Origin: CAYYKK01 sp046351395
GTDB taxonomy: Bacteria > Myxococcota_A > Polyangia > Polyangiales > Polyangiaceae
Length of the DNA stretch: 64,000 nt
NCBI GenBank assembly: GCA_046351395.1
Contig: JAXLYP010000042.1
Coordinates: 6,945-70,944, forward strand
Reading direction: 5' to 3'
Shown here: positions 26,625 through 35,137 of the stretch, piece after piece
Layout of the letters: each line of letters starts with the position of its first letter
Numbering within the stretch: position 1 is the stretch's first letter
The notes under the pieces: model-generated
What the model was told of the DNA's origin: nothing
The model's input: only the letters and a program-made list of their open reading frames with translations
Database searches by the model: none
Program-made: the position numbers and the translations under genes

Positions 26625-28952
26625 TCAGGGGAGCGTGACCAACCCGCCGGAGTCCGAGCCGCACCCGTGCTCGGTGGTCACCATCTGGGGCGGTGGATAC
26701 GGCTGGGGCTCGTAGCTCCAGGTGGAGCCGTCGAGCGGGCGATCGGCGCCCGAGACGGTGTACGTGTCGGAGCCCCCCGCATCGACGAAGATCCCGATCG
26801 TGGGCGCGTCCTGGCGGGGCTCCCCGAACGGCGCCTCGGCCGAGTAGTTGCCGGCGCCGAGCGTGGGATCGCCAGCGGCGGAGTAGTGATCGTCGCCGCC
26901 CACGTTCACGAAGCAGCCAATCCCGTCGATGTTGCCGCTCCCGAGGCTGAGGCCCGGCGCGTGGTACTCGTCGCGGCCTCCGAGATCGAGGTGAAGCGAC
27001 GCGGAGAAGTCATGGCCGACGCCGATCGAGGTCGCGGCCGCGGTGAGCTTGGCGTCGTAGACGTCGTCCCCGCCCGCGTCCTCGAACAGCGACAGCGCAA
27101 AGTGGGCGGCCGCGCCCTGCACGTACCAATATCCATCGTAGGTGTCCGCGCCGTCGCCTCCGTCGAGCAGCATCCCGAGCCCCTGCCAATAGCCTGCGCC
27201 CTGCGCGAAGACGCTCGCGGTGTAACGGTCCAGTCCGGCGCCGTCGCGGAGGATCCCGACGCCGCCCGCCATGAACGCGGTGTCGGTCGCGCTCGTCGGC
27301 CGGCGGCCCTGCGCGGCTCCCTGCGACATCGACGAGTTCCCGAGGCCGGGGAGCTGTGGCGAGAAATAGAGCGGGTGTCCGCCCGCGCTGGGGTTCCCGG
27401 GATCACAGACATAGGTGTCGTCCCCCGCCCGATCGACGAGCGCCCCCGCCCCCTCGCCGCCACCGAACCCTTGGGACAGCGCAAAGGACGCGTAGCGATC
27501 CGCGCCGCTCCGATCGACGAGCGCGCCGATGCCGTACACGGCCGCGCCCTGTGAGGCGGCCTCCGCGGCGTAGTCGTCGTCACCCCCTTCGTCGTAGAGC
27601 ACGCCGACGCCCATCGAGCCGAACCCTTGCGACAGCGCGAGCGACCGGTAGACGTCCCCCTCGGCGCCGAGATCGAACAGCAGGCCGATGCCCGCGTTAC
27701 CCGAGCCCTGCCGGGGTGTCTTCGACAGCGTGATGGGCCCGTAGTCCTCCGTGGGCGGTTTGGCGGACGCGTAGCGGCCCGCGCCGTCGCTCGGCAAGAG
27801 CCCCGCGTCGAGCGCTACGGGGACTTCCTCGTAGCCGTACGTGTCCTTGCCGCGCACGTCGATCGCCACGGACACGGGGAGCTTGTCGTTCGAGGCGCCC
27901 GCGGGCAGGCGGTAGGTGTCGTCGCCGCCGAGATCGAAGAGGAGCGCGGCCTTGTCGCTCGGGCCGCCCTTCTCGTAGGTGTCGGCGCCCGCGCCGTGGA
28001 CCGAGATGGCGCCGAGGGGCGTCTGGATCTCGAGCGGCGGGAACGTCGCTTCGGGCACGAGGCCGAGCTCCGCGCGCTCGACGACGGTCGCGAGGAGCAC
28101 GCTCGCCTCGGTGATCCGCCCGAGATCGACGGCGTCGAGCTTCGCCATGCTCGCGGAGCTCGTGGAGATCCCCGATCCGCCCGGGTAGTAGAGGGAGCTC
28201 GCGTGCGCGAACAGCTTCGCGTCCGCGGCGTTCTTCGCGCCGAGCGCGGCGACGACCTCGGTCGCCGCGAGATCGATCGCGCCGACGATGGGCGCGAGAC
28301 GCTGCTGCAGATCCAGGGGGATCCCCGCGGCCGCGGCGCGGATCGCCGCCTCGTCACCGGGCGCGCCATGGTGCTCGTCGAGGAGGAGGATCGCGGACGC
28401 GAGCGGAGTGGGATCCCCGGGGCTCGGAGCGAACGCGGAGAGATCGAAGCAGACACCGGTGAAGGAGTGCCCGCGGCGCACGGAGAGCGCCGCGATCGTC
28501 CCCGAGACGGGCGCGCTCGACGCGGCCGCCGCGTCCAGCCAATCGGCCGTCTCGCGCCCGTACGCCGGGAGGCGCAGCGGCCCGAGGTGGAGGGGCGTGA
28601 AGGCGGGGAGCCGGTGCGCGTCGATCAACATGTTCGCGGGCCACCCGGAGAGCGCGACGTCCTCGGGCGCGAGCTTCACGTCGCACCGGGTGAGGCCGTC
28701 GACCGCGAGCGCCGCGTCGAGCGCGTCCGCGGAGCCAGGCGCCGCGGCGGGGCACGCGTCGGTCCCTGCGAACGCCGCGGCGACGGGTGAGGACACGCAG
28801 ACGATGTCGGGGCCCGCCCCGCCCGTTCCACCCATCCCGGTGGACGCCGAGCTCGAGGCGCTCGCGCCCCCCGGCCCCGTCGAAGCGGTCGAGGCGTCGT
28901 TGGAGCACGCGACGAGCGCGAGCGCGAGCGCGAGAAAAGGCGCGGTCTTCAC
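26625..28952 (-). CDS. Repeat beta-structure lipoprotein, 775 aa
   Basis: The start was set at GTG 28952, giving signal VKTAPFLALALALVAC (Cys16); upstream sequence is antisense to the divergent gene. After a Ser/Gly linker and a ~270-residue helical region comes a long array (about 330-740) of roughly 25-35-residue units, each containing SQG(F/A)G, a G-x-L hydrophobic strand and G-x-D-x-Y, e.g. LFDLGGDDTY, LVDRSGADRYASFALSQGFG and LVDRAGDDTY. The Asp-rich turns suggest a calcium-stabilised beta-roll or beta-helix on the surface. It lies upstream of and probably in operon with the 25031-26587 kinase. Confidence 0.78.
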   Translation of the reverse strand: MKTAPFLALALALVACSNDASTASTGPGGASASSSASTGMGGTGGAGPDIVCVSSPVAAAFAGTDACPAAAPGSADALDAALAVDGLTRCDVKLAPEDVALSGWPANMLIDAHRLPAFTPLHLGPLRLPAYGRETADWLDAAAASSAPVSGTIAALSVRRGHSFTGVCFDLSAFAPSPGDPTPLASAILLLDEHHGAPGDEAAIRAAAAGIPLDLQQRLAPIVGAIDLAATEVVAALGAKNAADAKLFAHASSLYYPGGSGISTSSASMAKLDAVDLGRITEASVLLATVVERAELGLVPEATFPPLEIQTPLGAISVHGAGADTYEKGGPSDKAALLFDLGGDDTYRLPAGASNDKLPVSVAIDVRGKDTYGYEEVPVALDAGLLPSDGAGRYASAKPPTEDYGPITLSKTPRQGSGNAGIGLLFDLGAEGDVYRSLALSQGFGSMGVGVLYDEGGDDDYAAEAASQGAAVYGIGALVDRSGADRYASFALSQGFGGGEGAGALVDRAGDDTYVCDPGNPSAGGHPLYFSPQLPGLGNSSMSQGAAQGRRPTSATDTAFMAGGVGILRDGAGLDRYTASVFAQGAGYWQGLGMLLDGGDGADTYDGYWYVQGAAAHFALSLFEDAGGDDVYDAKLTAAATSIGVGHDFSASLHLDLGGRDEYHAPGLSLGSGNIDGIGCFVNVGGDDHYSAAGDPTLGAGNYSAEAPFGEPRQDAPTIGIFVDAGGSDTYTVSGADRPLDGSTWSYEPQPYPPPQMVTTEHGCGSDSGGLVTLP

Positions 28953-29010
28953 GCCGCGATCGTCGGCCAGGGGCGGCGCGCCCACAAGCGGGTCCGTGTA
29001 TCCTCCGGCG

Positions 29011-30105
29011 ATGCGGAGAGCCGGCTTCACCCTCGCGATCCTCTTCCTCGCGGCGTGTACCCCCGACGTGCTGGTCGACGGAGCCGGCGGCGCCGGCGCG
29101 AGCGGCTCGACCACCGGGGGACCGACGAGCACGTCCTCCTCGGGGGGTGGGGGAGCGGGCTCGGGCGCGACCACGAGCGCGTCGTCCGCGACCTCGGTCG
29201 GCTCGAGCGTGAGCACGGGGTCGGTCATGATGGCCGAGTGCGGGAACGGGGCCCTCGAACCGGGGGAGACGTGCGATGACGGCGGCCACGAGGACTACGA
29301 TGGGTGCAACGCGAACTGCGAGGAGGAGGGCCTCGACTGCGCGGCGCCGATCGCGCGCGTGATCGGCGACACGGAGCAGACATTCGTCGGGAGCACGGCC
29401 GTCGGCGCGAACCATCCCACGGCCCTCTCGTGCGCGAACGCACCGGGGCACGAGCGCTGGTTCGCGTTCACGGCGGCGAACGCGGGGTTCTTCACGGCTT
29501 GGACGCAGCCGGGCGCGGGGACCATCGACAGCGCGATCTACATCCAATCGAGCTGCGCGGGATCCCCCACTGTCTGCGGGGACAATATCGTCGGCGCGCC
29601 GGACGTCGTCTCCATCGCCGTCGGGGCCGGGGAGACACTGTACCTCGCCGTCGACGGCGCGACGAACGGACCGTTCGAGCTCCACGTCGACGTCTCGAAG
29701 GGGGACGACTGTACCGATCCCATTCCGCTCCCGCTCGGTCCCCATGGCGCGGCGGTGATGCCCACCCGAATGGCCGTGGACACGACCGGCGCCGCGAACG
29801 ACAACGACTCCGGTCCCCCGTCGCAAGGCTGCGGGGGAACCTCCTCGCCGGACCGCGTCTACCGCGTGATCCCGATGGGCGGCGCGTCCGCGACGGCGAC
29901 CGCGAACGCGACGATGACGCTCGAGCCCGTGCTCTACGCTCGGACGACCTGCACCGAGCACCTCGTGGGCGGCACGTGCAGCTACTCGTCCCAACAGGGG
30001 GGGACCACGAGCCTCCCGTTCAACACGCCCGCGACCGGGACCTACCTGTGGGTCGACGGACTCGCCGGCACCCAAGGCGCCGCGGTCCTCAGCGTCCAGC
30101 CTTGA
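29011..30105 (+). CDS. Lipoprotein with DUF4215-type Cys module, 364 aa
   Basis: ATG 29011; lipobox LFLAAC (Cys16). A Gly/Ser/Thr linker runs to about residue 72. CGNGALEPGETCDDGGHEDY then begins the myxobacterial Cys-rich DUF4215-type module, followed by two beta-sandwich domains with paired Cys resembling pre-peptidase C-terminal (PPC-like) folds. No catalytic motif was seen, so it is probably a surface ligand-binding protein. It is divergent from the repeat lipoprotein across 58 bases, which must contain both promoters. Confidence 0.82.
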   Translation: MRRAGFTLAILFLAACTPDVLVDGAGGAGASGSTTGGPTSTSSSGGGGAGSGATTSASSATSVGSSVSTGSVMMAECGNGALEPGETCDDGGHEDYDGCNANCEEEGLDCAAPIARVIGDTEQTFVGSTAVGANHPTALSCANAPGHERWFAFTAANAGFFTAWTQPGAGTIDSAIYIQSSCAGSPTVCGDNIVGAPDVVSIAVGAGETLYLAVDGATNGPFELHVDVSKGDDCTDPIPLPLGPHGAAVMPTRMAVDTTGAANDNDSGPPSQGCGGTSSPDRVYRVIPMGGASATATANATMTLEPVLYARTTCTEHLVGGTCSYSSQQGGTTSLPFNTPATGTYLWVDGLAGTQGAAVLSVQP

Positions 30106-30127
30106 ACGCGCGGGGCTGCAGGGGAGG

Positions 30128-30790
30128 TCAGGGCGCGATCGCAGCCTCGAGGCGCTCGGGGTTCACGCCGACGATGCGGTCGATCTCTTTGCCGTCTTTG
30201 CCGTAGACGATGACGAAGGGCAGCGCTCGCACGTCGCTCATGTAGTGGTTGGCGACGGGGCTGTCCCAGTCGAGGATGTCGATCTTGCGGTAAGCGAGAT
30301 CTTTGCGCGACCGCAGGCGCTCGGTGACGTACGCGTCCAGCATCCGACAGGGCCCGCACCATTTCGCGGAGAAGTCGACGATGGTGACCTTCCCGGGCGC
30401 GAGCGAGCTCTCGATCTCGGGGATGTCCGCGCCGTCCGCGTTCAGCGTCCTCACGTCTGCGTCGGGGACCACGACCTCCCAGGACTTGTAGCTCCCCTGC
30501 CCGGGGCCCTCGATGATCGCGTAGGTGTCGCTCGGATCGCGGTGGGTCGTCGCGACCACCAGCACGTCGATCGTCGGCGCCGCGACGACCGTCAGCTCCG
30601 CCCTGCCTTTGTCGAAGGAGACCCGGTAGACCCCGTCCTCCGCTGCGATCGCCTTGGCGAGGCGCCCCGCCCCGGACAGCGTGTCGAGCTGGGACATCGA
30701 CAGGACCGTCGTCCTCGCGTCTCGCGGGACACCGCCGCAGGCCGCGCAGAGGGCAGCGAACAGGGCGACCGCCGGAAGGGGTCCGCGCAT
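30128..30790 (-). CDS. Thioredoxin-like lipoprotein, 220 aa
   Basis: Lipobox ALCAAC (Cys18). Residues about 25-110 are an extra beta-rich domain with no recognised homology. Residues 115-220 are a thioredoxin fold with active site WCGPC (Cys145 and Cys148) and a cis-Pro in RALPFVIVYG. The WCGPC sequence is that of a reducing thioredoxin rather than an oxidase. It probably reduces disulfides or delivers electrons in the envelope. Many Cys-rich lipoproteins are nearby. It is convergent with the 29011-30105 gene. Confidence 0.87.
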   Translation of the reverse strand: MRGPLPAVALFAALCAACGGVPRDARTTVLSMSQLDTLSGAGRLAKAIAAEDGVYRVSFDKGRAELTVVAAPTIDVLVVATTHRDPSDTYAIIEGPGQGSYKSWEVVVPDADVRTLNADGADIPEIESSLAPGKVTIVDFSAKWCGPCRMLDAYVTERLRSRKDLAYRKIDILDWDSPVANHYMSDVRALPFVIVYGKDGKEIDRIVGVNPERLEAAIAP

Positions 30791-30852
30791 GGATGAGAGC
30801 TATCGGAGAGCGCCTCTCCCGTCCACACGGAAGCTCTGCTAGAAGCCCGCGC

Positions 30853-31119
30853 ATGTCGTGGACAAGGACGGAGGTTCGCTCTTCCGTGAAGGAGATCCTG
30901 AAGCCGCACGCCCAAGCGGGCAGCGATCTGACGGAGTCGAGCCGCATCGTGGCCGACCTCGGGATCGACTCGCTCGGCGTGATGGAGGTCGTCGCCGACC
31001 TCGAGGACAAGTTCAAGCTGCGGATCCCCGACGAGGCGCTCCGCGACGTGGACACCGTCGACGACGTGGCGAAGGCCATCGAGACTCGCCTCGCGAGTGA
31101 GGGAAGGCTCGCCGAATGA
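30853..31119 (+). CDS. Acyl carrier protein, 88 aa
   Basis: A four-helix ACP with the phosphopantetheine site in DLGIDSLGVMEV, Ser40. Acidic helix II (LEDKFKLRIPDEAL) is the usual partner-recognition surface. The stop overlaps the ATG of the acyl-AMP ligase (ATGA), so the ligase presumably loads this carrier. No ketosynthase or other synthase gene is adjacent. Confidence 0.93.
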   Translation: MSWTRTEVRSSVKEILKPHAQAGSDLTESSRIVADLGIDSLGVMEVVADLEDKFKLRIPDEALRDVDTVDDVAKAIETRLASEGRLAE

Positions 31120-32927
31120 ACGCTCCTTTCAAGCTGCGTACGGTCGTCGAGGCGATCGAAGAGAGCGCGCACTCGAACACCACGGGCTTCCGCTTCATCG
31201 ACGAGGACAGCACCGCCGAGCCGTTCTTCTCCCACGGGGGCATCGAGCGCGCGAGCGCGCGGATGGGCGGCGCGCTCCAGGCCGCAGGACTCAAGAAGGG
31301 GGATCGCGTCGCGCTCATCCTCCCGGACAACGCGGACTTCGTGTTCGCGTTCCTCGGCGCGATCCGCGCGGGCGTGATCCCCGTCCCGATCTATCCGCCC
31401 ACGGGGCTCGGGAAGCTCGCCGGGTACCTCGAGAACACGCTCCACATCGTCGACAAGAGCGGCGCGAAGCTCCTCGTCACGTCGAACGAGATCCGCCGCA
31501 TCCTCGGCACGGTGCAGCAGAAGGCGCCCGCGCTCGAGAGGGTCGCCGACATCGAGACCCTGAAGTCGATGCGCGAGGAGCTGAGGCCCGAGAAGGTCTC
31601 GCTCGACGACGTGTGCTTCCTCCAGTTCACCAGCGGGTCCACGTCCAAGCCCAAGGGCGTGACGCTCACGCACGAGAACCTCGCCTCGAACGTGCACGCC
31701 ATCATGGACCTCGGCCTCGGTGTCCGAAACAGCGTGGATTCAGGCGTTTCGTGGCTTCCGCTCTACCACGACATGGGCCTCATCGGCTTCGTGATCGCGC
31801 CGCTCTACCACGTGAACTCGGTCACGTTCCTGCCTCCGCTCCTGTTCCTGAAGCGACCGGCGCGCTGGCTCGAGACGCTCTCGCGGCAGAAGGGCACGGT
31901 CTCGTTCGGTCCGAACTTCGCCTACGCCCTCTGCGTGAAGCGCATCAAGGACGCGGACGTCGAGGGCCTCGATCTCTCGAGCTGGCGCGTCGCGGGCTGT
32001 GGCGCGGAGCCCATCCGCGCGGAGAACCTCCGCGCGTTCGCGCAGAAGTTCGCGAAGATCGGGTTCAGCGAGAAGGCGTTCGTCTCGTGCTACGGCATGG
32101 CCGAGTCGACGCTCGCGATCTCGTTCAGCAGGCTCGGCGGCGGCGTCGTCACGGACGTCGTGGACGGCGAGCAGCTCTGGGGTCACGGCAAGGCCGTCCC
32201 GATCGACGAGGAGGCGAAGGGCGCCGCGCCGATCGTGCAGTGCGGCCCGAAGTTCGAGGGCCACGACATCGCGGTGTTCGCCGTGGACGACGAGGAGTCG
32301 AAGACCCCGCTCGGCGAGCGCGAGGTCGGCGAGATCCGCCTCCGCGGCCCGAGCCTGATGACGGGCTATTGGGCGGAGCCCGAGCTCACGCGGCAAGCGT
32401 TCGCGGGTGGCTGGCTCAAGACGGGGGACATGGGCTACCTCGCCGGGGGCAACGTCCACATCTGCGGCCGCTCGAAGGAGGTCATCATCGTCAATGGCCG
32501 GAACTACTACCCGCAAGATCTCGAGTGGGAGGCGGGCGGAGTCGAGGGCGTACGCAAGGGGAACGTCATCGCGTTCGGCACGATGAAGCCGAACTACGAC
32601 CGTGAGCGCGTGGTCATCGCGCTCGAGACGGCGACGCCCGAAGGACCGAAGCGCGAGGCCCTCAAGGCCGAGGTCCGCAAGGCCGTGCAGCAGGGCATCG
32701 GACTCACCGTCGACGACGTCGTCCCCGTGGACGTCGGCGTCCTGCCGAAGACGTCGAGCGGCAAGCTCCAGCGCGCGAAGACCCGGGAGCTCTACGAGCT
32801 CGGCGAGCTCCTCGATCGCTCGAGCGCGCGCAAGGTCGACACCGTCGACGCGGTCAAGGAGGTCGTGAAGAGCCAGCTCGGCTACTTCCGCCACGCGCTC
32901 CTCGGCGGCGGTCAGCGCAAGGACTGA
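31116..32927 (+). CDS. Fatty-acyl-AMP ligase (FAAL-like), 603 aa
   Basis: This ANL-superfamily adenylating enzyme has P-loop FTSGSTSKPKG (171-181), YGMAEST (the A5 motif) and GRSKEVIIVNGRNYYPQD (A8 region). A C-terminal KTSSGKLQR supplies the A10 Lys. The RNYYPQD-type motif and the length favour the FAAL branch, which makes acyl-AMP and transfers it to an ACP rather than to CoA. The coupled ACP just upstream supports that. The product could be a lipid, lipopeptide starter or acyl donor for an unseen pathway. Confidence 0.9.
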   Translation: MNAPFKLRTVVEAIEESAHSNTTGFRFIDEDSTAEPFFSHGGIERASARMGGALQAAGLKKGDRVALILPDNADFVFAFLGAIRAGVIPVPIYPPTGLGKLAGYLENTLHIVDKSGAKLLVTSNEIRRILGTVQQKAPALERVADIETLKSMREELRPEKVSLDDVCFLQFTSGSTSKPKGVTLTHENLASNVHAIMDLGLGVRNSVDSGVSWLPLYHDMGLIGFVIAPLYHVNSVTFLPPLLFLKRPARWLETLSRQKGTVSFGPNFAYALCVKRIKDADVEGLDLSSWRVAGCGAEPIRAENLRAFAQKFAKIGFSEKAFVSCYGMAESTLAISFSRLGGGVVTDVVDGEQLWGHGKAVPIDEEAKGAAPIVQCGPKFEGHDIAVFAVDDEESKTPLGEREVGEIRLRGPSLMTGYWAEPELTRQAFAGGWLKTGDMGYLAGGNVHICGRSKEVIIVNGRNYYPQDLEWEAGGVEGVRKGNVIAFGTMKPNYDRERVVIALETATPEGPKREALKAEVRKAVQQGIGLTVDDVVPVDVGVLPKTSSGKLQRAKTRELYELGELLDRSSARKVDTVDAVKEVVKSQLGYFRHALLGGGQRKD

Positions 32928-32936
32928 TGACAGAGC

Positions 32937-32965
32937 GCTCGACTCGAGCCGTCCGCGAGTCGAGC
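32937..32965 (+). terminator. Stem-loop after acyl-AMP ligase
   Basis: GCTCGACTCG (32937-32946) and CGAGTCGAGC (32956-32965) form a perfect 10-base stem with a 9-base loop, 9 bases after the stop. There is no T-run. Confidence 0.5.
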
Positions 32966-33044
32966 CAAGCAGTCAGGTCGGCCCCGGTGCCGGTTTGGGT
33001 GCGCTCGCAGCCGCGGCGAGCGGGCGCGCGGCGCCCCACCAATG

Positions 33045-33086
33045 AAAAAACGCGAGGATGACGCGCTCTCGCGTGTCGTCCTCGCG
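33045..33086 (-). terminator. Intrinsic terminator (long hairpin plus T6)
   Basis: Read on the minus strand, CGCGAGGA-C-GAC pairs with GTC-A-TCCTCGCG. The hairpin is followed at once by TTTTTT (plus-strand A-run at 33045-33050). It lies 54 bases past the stop of the 33141-33608 gene. Confidence 0.7.
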
Positions 33087-33140
33087 TCGTCTCGGAGACC
33101 TCTCGAGCGCGCCCGAGCGCGCGCCGTCGAGGGCGTTCGC

Positions 33141-33608
33141 TCAGCGGTGCGTGCCGCCGTGGAAGATGTTGTTGTTGGTCGGGCCGCCGCAGATGACGAA
33201 CGGGGCGGGCTGCATCTCCTGGAACCGATCGAGGAAAGTCTTCGCGATCTCGTTGCAGGTCGCGCCGGAGCCGCACTCGCAGGTGTAGGCCTCGGTCGGC
33301 CCGCCCTTTTGCGGGTTCGTGATGTCGTACTGGGTGTACGTGCACGTGCCGCCCCAGCCCTGCTTCACCTCGGGGACGACCTGCCAGACGCGGGCCTGAT
33401 CGATCACGGCTTGGATCATCGCCCAGCGGCGATCGCGGTCGGACCCATCACCGACGAGGAGCACGGCCGTCGCCCAGTAGCAGTTGGCGGCAGCTTCTTG
33501 GACCGTACCCTTCGCCTCGGCGGGCGCCGCCGGCGTGAGCGCCGCGGTGAGGGGGACCGCGCAGAGCGCGAGTCCGACGGTAGCAGCCACGAACTTTGCC
33601 TTCTTCAT
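33141..33608 (-). CDS. Small exported Cys-containing protein, 155 aa
   Basis: ATG 33608 (MKKAKF) with an AGGGAGG leader opens a Sec signal peptide ending near PAEAKG (about residue 33). The mature domain has six Cys (NCYWAT, GGTCTYTQYD, YTCECGSGATC, VICGG) and ends in an Asn/His-rich tail (NNNIFHGGTHR). No family was recognised. It is a monocistronic gene with its own intrinsic terminator. Confidence 0.8.
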   Translation of the reverse strand: MKKAKFVAATVGLALCAVPLTAALTPAAPAEAKGTVQEAAANCYWATAVLLVGDGSDRDRRWAMIQAVIDQARVWQVVPEVKQGWGGTCTYTQYDITNPQKGGPTEAYTCECGSGATCNEIAKTFLDRFQEMQPAPFVICGGPTNNNIFHGGTHR

Positions 33609-33867
33609 CGAAAAGCCTCCCTGTCCTCTATCCATCCACTGCGGGCCCTGAAGCAGCGCGCTCGTCTACGCCCGACCCCGTCCGGCCCTTCCCTCCCCTT
33701 CGATACAAAAGGCGGGGTCGGTGGGTGAGCGTGGCCACTTTACGACCACCGCCCAAAGAAGCGAGAGGGAACGTTCGTTCGGTCGATCCACCCCCAAGCA
33801 CACATCGGGAGCGCGCCCGACCAACTGGATCCACGTGGGTCCATGCGTGCGGTTGGGGGCGCCCCGA

Positions 33868-34047
33868 TGTTGTGGCGCCGTCATCGCAGACATGTGGGAG
33901 GAGGACGGGACCTCCGCCGACGACGACTTCGGCATCGCCGGTGTCCTGCTCGACTTCGGAGACGGGTGGGCCGGGAAGCACGAGATCGTGACCCACGGGT
34001 CGGGCTCCAACAGCGTGGCGGCGACGGTGAACGTCGAGCTCCAATGA
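33868..34047 (+). pseudogene. Possible C-terminal gene remnant
   Basis: The 464-base gap 33609-34072 is otherwise non-coding. Its last 180 bases read as protein-like sequence (ADMWEEDGTSADDDFGIAGV, then LLDFGDGWAGKHEIV) up to a TGA at 34047. The same frame is open to a GTG at 33721, but residues upstream of about 33868 do not look coding. It may be the 3' stub of a lost gene, or a small unknown gene of 108 aa. Confidence 0.35.
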
Positions 34048-34072
34048 GGCTGCGCGCCTGCGTCGGCCACGC

Positions 34073-35137
34073 TCAGCGATCGAAGAACGAGCGCTGCTGA
34101 AACCGGAGCCCGGCGACGATTTGGTCGACGCGCTCGGCAGACAATGCGCCGATGCGCGCGCCGAGACGCCCCTTCTCGATCGACGTGACCTGCGAGACGA
34201 GCACCACGCTCGGCTTCGGTAGTCCGCCCTCACCCGGTTCGAGCGGGACGTTCCCGGGCTCGGTCGCCTTGCGCAGATTGGAGGTCAGCGCGCACACGAC
34301 GATCGTCGCGATCCGGGATTCGTTGAACACGTCGTCCGACACGACGACGTGCGGGTGCGGGTGGTTTTGTGCGCTGTCCCCGGACTCCCCCGCGGGGATC
34401 CAATAGACGTCTCCGCGTCGAGGCCCGTGACCGATCGCCGGGGCGTCGGCCGCGTCCGCCGCGACGGAGAGGGGCTCCGCGTCCGCCCGCGCTGCGAGGA
34501 GGTAGCAGCGGCGACTCGCGTACTCTGCGCCGGGGTACGGGGCGCGGACGGTCCGCTCGAGGAGATCGAAGCCCACCTCCTCCATCGCCGCGATCACCCG
34601 ATCGGGCGCGTGCATGTGGAACGTGAGCTCGACCGGCGCGCCGAACAGCTCGTCGACGCGGAGCGCGTCGCCCGCGCCCGAACGCGCCGCAGCCCCGCGC
34701 GCGACGTGAAACGCGACGAGGAGCAGCCCGCCGGGCGCGAGGACGCGGCGGAGCTCCCGAAACACCCCGACGAGCTCGTCGGGGGCGAAGTGGACGATCG
34801 AGTAGAACGAGACGACCCCAGCGGCGGCGCCGTCCGGCAGACCGAGCGACGTCATGTCCCCGACCTCGAGCTCGACGCCGGGATGGATGCGGCGCCCGAC
34901 CTCGATCATCCGGGGCGAGAGGTCGATCCCGACGACGTTCACGCCGCGCCCCGCGAGGTACGCAGCGACCTGACCCGGCCCGCAGCCGACCTCGACGACG
35001 CGCCCGGCCCCGACCCCTTCGGCGAACCGATTCAGCGCGTGCCGATCGAAGGGCTTGCGCTCGAGCTCGCGCGCGAGCTCGGCCGCGTAGCCCTCCGCCG
35101 CCGCGTCGTAGCTCGCCTCGACCGAGCGCGGAGCCAT
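34073..35137 (-). CDS. SAM methyltransferase fused to MazF/PemK-like toxin domain
   Basis: The 354-residue protein starts at ATG 35137, which overlaps the TetR stop (TGATG). Residues 1-215 are a class I SAM methyltransferase: motif I VVEVGCGPG (47-55), Asp72 after the second strand, GDMTSLGLPDG, and RRVLAPGGLLL (130-140). A 24-residue linker follows. Residues 240-354 are MazF/PemK-like: RRGDVYWIP, VVVSDD, IVVCALTSN (Thr285 at the catalytic Thr position) and VSQVTSIEKGRLGARIG. The usual catalytic Arg position is His261. No start codon precedes the MazF part, so the fusion is continuous. Role: perhaps a toxin controlled or neutralised by its own methyltransferase domain (inference). Confidence 0.85.
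   Translation of the reverse strand: MAPRSVEASYDAAAEGYAAELARELERKPFDRHALNRFAEGVGAGRVVEVGCGPGQVAAYLAGRGVNVVGIDLSPRMIEVGRRIHPGVELEVGDMTSLGLPDGAAAGVVSFYSIVHFAPDELVGVFRELRRVLAPGGLLLVAFHVARGAAARSGAGDALRVDELFGAPVELTFHMHAPDRVIAAMEEVGFDLLERTVRAPYPGAEYASRRCYLLAARADAEPLSVAADAADAPAIGHGPRRGDVYWIPAGESGDSAQNHPHPHVVVSDDVFNESRIATIVVCALTSNLRKATEPGNVPLEPGEGGLPKPSVVLVSQVTSIEKGRLGARIGALSAERVDQIVAGLRFQQRSFFDR

Noticed and set aside
33051..33140. Stretch of GC-rich inverted repeats read as a possible mobile element
   Set aside because: The main inverted repeat forms the minus-strand intrinsic terminator with its T6 run; no further structure is needed.
33721..33867. Upstream part of the 108-aa frame near 33.7 kb
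   Set aside because: Sequence before 33868 lacks coding character and has no ribosome-binding site, so only the C-terminal part is listed as a remnant.
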